From positions 1 through 9,143 of the forward strand of contig JBDTLH010000076.1 of assembly GCA_039934875.1 (NCBI GenBank): DNA of 9,143 bases, given 5' to 3'. The notes beneath the pieces were generated by a model, which worked only from the letters and a program-made list of their open reading frames with translations, did no database searches and was not told where the DNA came from. This document shows, in pieces, positions 6,158 through 9,143 of this stretch. How positions within the stretch are numbered: the stretch's first letter is position 1; every line of letters starts with the position of its first letter. This DNA is from JBDTLH01 sp039934875 (lineage in GTDB: Bacteria; Acidobacteriota; Terriglobia; Terriglobales; Acidobacteriaceae). A program made the position numbers and the translations under genes.

Positions 6158-6454
6158 TTATCTCTCCCCTTTGAAGCCTTTCTTTTTTATACTTTCCTTG
6201 AAATCTTCGGGGAGTTCATCGCCGGGCAAGGGTGGATTGCCCCGTCCGGCGCGTTGAAGAATCTTTTTGGTGCGCGGCAGGTCGGCCTGCTCCGCGCGCT
6301 TCCGCAGGTAATCTAAAGTGCGCAGCGATGACAATTTCTCCGCTATTGCGACCACGAAAATTTGATTGACGGCGACGCCTTCTTCTTTAGCTATTTTTCT
6401 GGCTTCTTCCATCAGTGAGGGCTGAAGGCGGAGGGCGAAGTTACTCTGTCTCAT
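6158..6454 (-). CDS. Ribbon-helix-helix antitoxin (HicB/CopG-like)
   Basis: A 98-residue predicted antitoxin. Residues 4-45 fit a ribbon-helix-helix DNA-binding fold: a short strand (NFALRLQPSL), then two helices with the turn GVAVNQ. The tail (about 50-98) is charged and proline-rich (GNPPLPGDELPEDF) and would be the part that wraps and blocks the toxin. It is the second gene of the pair: its ATG lies inside the end of the PIN toxin gene with a 14-bp overlap. An AGGAG ribosome binding site sits 8 nt upstream, inside the toxin gene, which suggests coupled but strong translation. It probably represses its own operon, as is usual for this class. Its base composition is more AT-rich than the flanking genes, consistent with acquisition by transfer. 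Confidence 0.85.
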   Translation of the reverse strand: MRQSNFALRLQPSLMEEARKIAKEEGVAVNQIFVVAIAEKLSSLRTLDYLRKRAEQADLPRTKKILQRAGRGNPPLPGDELPEDFKESIKKKGFKGER

Positions 6455-6884
6455 AGCTGTTACTCCTGAGCTGTTCTAAAGCTTCTCGCGGCGTCCATAC
6501 TTGTATGCCGAATTTTGAAGCAGCGGATAAGAAATGTTTTTTGTTGAATGTGATGAGCGCATCAGCCGGGCCATTGATGGCAGTGTCCAGCACCATTTCG
6601 TCGTCTGGGTCATCCAGTTGCGGGCGCCACACGAAATCGAATTCCACGTGATCGAAGCGAAGCGCTATTGCATCCAGCAACGCGCTGATTTCACCGGTAT
6701 TCAGACCCGAAGCAAATAAGTGCTCTGGCCGCGTTAATACTTCTTCATATTCAAGCATCAACGGTACTGAAATCAGACCACGTATTGAGTGTTCAAAGAT
6801 TGCCACCATCAATATCCTTTTGGCTGCCCCAGCATTGCTCCTGGTGCCAGCAACTAACACCGAAGTATCGAAAACTGCTGTCAC
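6441..6884 (-). CDS. PIN-domain toxin (putative toxin-antitoxin RNase)
   Basis: A 147-residue PIN-domain protein, expected to be a metal-dependent RNase that cuts RNA when its antitoxin is lost. The acidic site is readable: Asp6 in MTAVFDTSVL, Glu45/Glu47/Glu48 in LEYEEVL, Asp94-Asp95-Glu96 in DPDDEMVLD, with Asn114 in ITFNKKHF at the place where many PIN proteins have a fourth Asp. The pattern fits the class of PIN toxins usually paired with a downstream ribbon-helix-helix protein. The start is GTG at 6884; no Shine-Dalgarno precedes it, and the proposed -10 box is so close that the message may be almost leaderless. The stop lies within the antitoxin gene. The module sits between lpxC and the ligase-acyltransferase gene, facing against both. 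Confidence 0.9.
   Translation of the reverse strand: MTAVFDTSVLVAGTRSNAGAAKRILMVAIFEHSIRGLISVPLMLEYEEVLTRPEHLFASGLNTGEISALLDAIALRFDHVEFDFVWRPQLDDPDDEMVLDTAINGPADALITFNKKHFLSAASKFGIQVWTPREALEQLRSNSYETE
6463..6467 (-). promoter_or_regulatory. Antitoxin ribosome binding site within the toxin gene
   Basis: The minus strand reads AGGAG, 8 nt before the antitoxin ATG at 6454. Since the toxin has no visible ribosome site, this arrangement would favour antitoxin over toxin synthesis from one message. Confidence 0.7.
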
Positions 6885-6890
6885 TATGTT

Positions 6891-6913
6891 GATATTACTT
6901 GCAATATCGCAAG
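6891..6913. promoter_or_regulatory. Overlapping inverted repeats in the toxin-antitoxin promoter, candidate operator
   Basis: Two interlocked palindromes occur: GATATT (6891-6896) with AATATC (6903-6908), and CTTGC (6898-6902) with GCAAG (6909-6913), both with a 6-bp gap. The second fills almost the whole -35/-10 spacer. Ribbon-helix-helix antitoxins usually bind short palindromes in their own promoter, so this is the likeliest operator in the spacer. Confidence 0.5.
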
Positions 6914-6920
6914 ATGTGAA
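6892..6920 (-). promoter_or_regulatory. Candidate promoter of the toxin-antitoxin operon
   Basis: On the minus strand TTCACA (6920-6915, five of six to the -35 consensus) is followed after exactly 17 bp by TAATAT (6897-6892, four of six to the -10 consensus). The expected transcript start is around 6885, beside the GTG at 6884. This is inferred from consensus only. Confidence 0.5.
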
Positions 6921-6961
6921 TTACAGGCTCGGTCTATCTCAAAACTTCATCCAACGAAAAG

Positions 6962-9143
6962 ATGGGTCGATGTTCCATCACCGAATATCTCGACGGGTTC
7001 GCGCGGCGCGGGAGTGAGATTGCGTTTGTGCATAAGCGCGGCTATCGCACCCTGCGCTGGAGCTATGGGCGGATTGCGGAGCTGGCGTTTCAATTTGCGC
7101 GAGAGCTGGAGGAACGCGGCATCCAAAAGGGCGATCGGGTGCTGCTGTGGGGGGACAACTGCGGCGAGTGGGCGGCCTGCCTATGGGGATGCGCGCTGCG
7201 CGGCGTGGCTGGAGTTCCGATTGATCGCATTTCGAACCGGGATTTTGCGCAGCGTGTCTTTGCCGAGGTCGATGGCAGGCTGATCGTCGTCGCTGCCGCG
7301 CTGATGCCTGAGGTTAGCTTTACGCAAAGCGTAATCGAGATGGAACAGCTTCGAGAATTGCTGGCGCGCCACTCGCCTCTACCCTACACGGCCATTGCGA
7401 GCGAACCGGGAGACACGGTGGAGATTGTCTTCACCTCGGGGACTACTTCGGAGCCCAAGGGGGTGGTGATCTCGCAGCGCAATATTTTGGCGAGTTTGAT
7501 TCCGCTCGAAGAAGAGATCGGCAAGTATTTGAAGTATGAGCGTTTCTTTCATCCCTTGCGCTTTCTCTGCCTGCTGCCGTTGAGCCATGTCTTCGGGCAA
7601 TTTATCAGCATCTTCATCCCGCAACTTCTGGGGGGCGCGGTTTATTTCGAAGCATCGCTCAATCCATCAGACATTCTAGCGACGATCAAGCGCGAACGCA
7701 TCTCAGTGTGCGCGGCGGTGCCGCGATCGATTGATTCGCTGCGGGAGAAGATCGAGCGGGAGGGCGGAGATTCGCTCGCCGCGCGATTGGAAGAGATGGG
7801 TGAGGTGCATTTTCTGCGCCGCTGGTGGCGCTTCCGGCGCATCCATCGCCAATTCGGATGGAAGTTCTGGGCGTTCATCTCGGGGGGCGCGGCGCTGAGC
7901 GCAGATACGGAGGAGTTCTGGCGGCGGCTGGGATATGTCGTGATTCAGGGTTATGGCATGACGGAGAGCACGTCGCTGATTAGCCTGAACCATCCCTTCA
8001 AGCTTGGGCGGGGATCGATTGGCAAGACGCTGCCGGGGCGCGAAATCAAGCTCGATTCCAGCGGCGAAATCCTGGTGCGTGGCGACAACATCGCGAGCGC
8101 CTACTGGACGGGGCGGCGGTTGCAACCGGTGACCGGAGAAGAGGGATGGCTGCGCACCGGCGATCTGGGCGCGCTGGACAGGGACGGGAACCTTTATTTC
8201 AAAGGGCGCAAGAAGGACGTGATCGTCACCGCCGATGGGCTGAAGATCTATCCCGAAGACCTGGAGGCAGCGCTGCGGCGGCAGCCAGAGATCCGCGATT
8301 GCGCGGTAGTGGGACTGAAGCAGGGCGGCAACGCCGTTCCCGCCGCGGCAATCATTGCGCAAGACCGTCAGGCTCCCGAGGGCGATATGGAGGAGGCGGT
8401 GCGGCGGGCGAATGAGTTGCTGGCGGATTTTCAAAAGATACGCCGTTGGATGATCTGGCGGGAAGATGATTTTCCGCGCACCTCCACGCAAAAGCCGCGC
8501 ACCAACCTGATTCAGCAGGCGGTGAGCGCGAGATTCGGCGCTGAGGCAGTGGACGGCGCGAGCGCTGCCGGGGGCGGGGGAGCGCTGGCGCAATTGATTG
8601 CGCGGACCACCAGGCAGCGCGGCGCGGTTTCGCCGGAGTCGCGGCTGGAAGAAGACCTCAACCTGAGTTCGATTGATCGCGTGGACCTGATGTCCGCGAT
8701 TGAGGACCGTTATCTGATGGACGTGGACGAAATTCGTTTTGCGAAGGCGAAGACGGTGGGCGATCTCGAAGGGTTATTGCGCGAGCATGCGGCGGCGGCT
8801 GGCGGCGCGCGTTACCCGTATCCGCGATGGCCGATGCGTTGGCCGTGGCCGTGGGTGCGCGCCGGTGTTTATTATTTGCTGACATGGCCTGCGACCTTGC
8901 TGCTGGGGCGGCCGCGCGTGGTGGGGCGCGAGCTTCTGCGCGGGGTGAAGGGGCCAGCGCTGATTATCTGCAATCACGTGACCGCGATCGACATTGGATT
9001 TCTGATGTACGCGCTACCGGCAAGATTGCGGACGCGGCTGGCAGTGGCGATGAGCGGGGAGTTGTTGCGCGGGATGCGGTATCCCGCGGCGGCGCTACCC
9101 TGGTGGCGGCGCGTGTTCGAGAAGCTGCAGTATGCGTTGGTGG
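6962..9143 (+). CDS. AMP-ligase / acyl carrier / PlsC-acyltransferase fusion, 3' end outside window
   Basis: One uninterrupted frame of 727 codons runs to the window end without a stop. Residues about 10-515 form an adenylate-forming acyl ligase: the ATP loop TSGTTSEPKG (near 156-165), YGMTES (near 330-335), TGDLG (399-403), GRKKDV (415-420), GLKIYPEDLE, and the C-terminal lysine in TSTQKPR (Lys511). Residues about 540-620 form an acyl carrier domain with the phosphopantetheine serine most likely Ser570 in LNLSSIDRVDL. From about 640 a 1-acylglycerol-3-phosphate acyltransferase domain begins, with the NHVTAID catalytic motif (His672, Asp677); it is cut by the window end. Expected role: activate a fatty acid, load it on the internal carrier and pass it to a lysolipid at the inner membrane. 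A stop at 6917 leaves ATG 6962 as the only standard start. Codon use is strongly G-rich. Confidence 0.92.
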   Translation, partial: MGRCSITEYLDGFARRGSEIAFVHKRGYRTLRWSYGRIAELAFQFARELEERGIQKGDRVLLWGDNCGEWAACLWGCALRGVAGVPIDRISNRDFAQRVFAEVDGRLIVVAAALMPEVSFTQSVIEMEQLRELLARHSPLPYTAIASEPGDTVEIVFTSGTTSEPKGVVISQRNILASLIPLEEEIGKYLKYERFFHPLRFLCLLPLSHVFGQFISIFIPQLLGGAVYFEASLNPSDILATIKRERISVCAAVPRSIDSLREKIEREGGDSLAARLEEMGEVHFLRRWWRFRRIHRQFGWKFWAFISGGAALSADTEEFWRRLGYVVIQGYGMTESTSLISLNHPFKLGRGSIGKTLPGREIKLDSSGEILVRGDNIASAYWTGRRLQPVTGEEGWLRTGDLGALDRDGNLYFKGRKKDVIVTADGLKIYPEDLEAALRRQPEIRDCAVVGLKQGGNAVPAAAIIAQDRQAPEGDMEEAVRRANELLADFQKIRRWMIWREDDFPRTSTQKPRTNLIQQAVSARFGAEAVDGASAAGGGGALAQLIARTTRQRGAVSPESRLEEDLNLSSIDRVDLMSAIEDRYLMDVDEIRFAKAKTVGDLEGLLREHAAAAGGARYPYPRWPMRWPWPWVRAGVYYLLTWPATLLLGRPRVVGRELLRGVKGPALIICNHVTAIDIGFLMYALPARLRTRLAVAMSGELLRGMRYPAAALPWWRRVFEKLQYALV

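Noticed and set aside
6900..6928. Promoter for the fusion gene (TTGCAA, 17 bp, TACAGG)
   Set aside because: The -10 matches consensus at only three positions and overlaps the better-supported toxin-antitoxin promoter.
7703..8593. 296-residue open frame on the minus strand
   Set aside because: It is antisense to the adenylate-forming domain, whose motifs run through the whole stretch on the + strand.

Overview
The window most resembles the chromosome of a Gram-negative, GC-rich bacterium. It carries two lipopolysaccharide genes, kdsB (CMP-KDO synthesis) and lpxC (lipid A synthesis), and an envelope-related sugar-phosphate mutase. The style of the proteins (a YIP1-type membrane protein, unusual LpxC and mutase variants, an AMP-ligase/ACP/acyltransferase fusion) suggests Acidobacteriota. 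That placement is a judgement from pattern, not from a search.

Layout. Positions 1-1275 (+) hold the C-terminal 424 residues of a phosphoglucomutase/phosphomannomutase. It meets, tail to tail with only 4 bp between stop codons, a five-helix YIP1-family membrane protein (1280-2056, -), which lies downstream of kdsB (2159-2917, -). A 184-bp divergent spacer between kdsB and the next rightward gene holds a striking 7-bp repeat structure: 4 units on one strand facing 10 units on the other, able to fold into a hairpin of about 29 bp. To the right run three + strand genes: an unrecognised protein (3102-3761), a UvrC-like protein with a decayed nuclease site and an intact four-cysteine cluster motif (3918-5072), and lpxC (5135-6082). 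A toxin-antitoxin pair, PIN toxin first and ribbon-helix-helix antitoxin second, sits on the - strand (6158-6884) and looks more AT-rich than its neighbours. Last, divergent from it, a large open reading frame (6962 to the window end, +) encodes an AMP-ligase, acyl carrier and PlsC-type acyltransferase in one chain.

How the genes fit together. The conserved genes point to envelope building: sugar-phosphate supply (mutase), the KDO branch (kdsB), the committed lipid A step (lpxC) and fatty acid activation plus phospholipid acylation (the fusion protein). The toxin-antitoxin pair looks like an insertion between lpxC and the fusion gene. The UvrC-like protein is the odd member and may be a non-nucleolytic DNA-damage or DNA-binding factor.

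Across the window the + strand changes from C-rich to G-rich inside lpxC (about 5.4-5.5 kb), irrespective of gene direction on the left side. No tRNA, rRNA, CRISPR array or insertion sequence was recognised, and no stretch above 300 bp lacks a gene.
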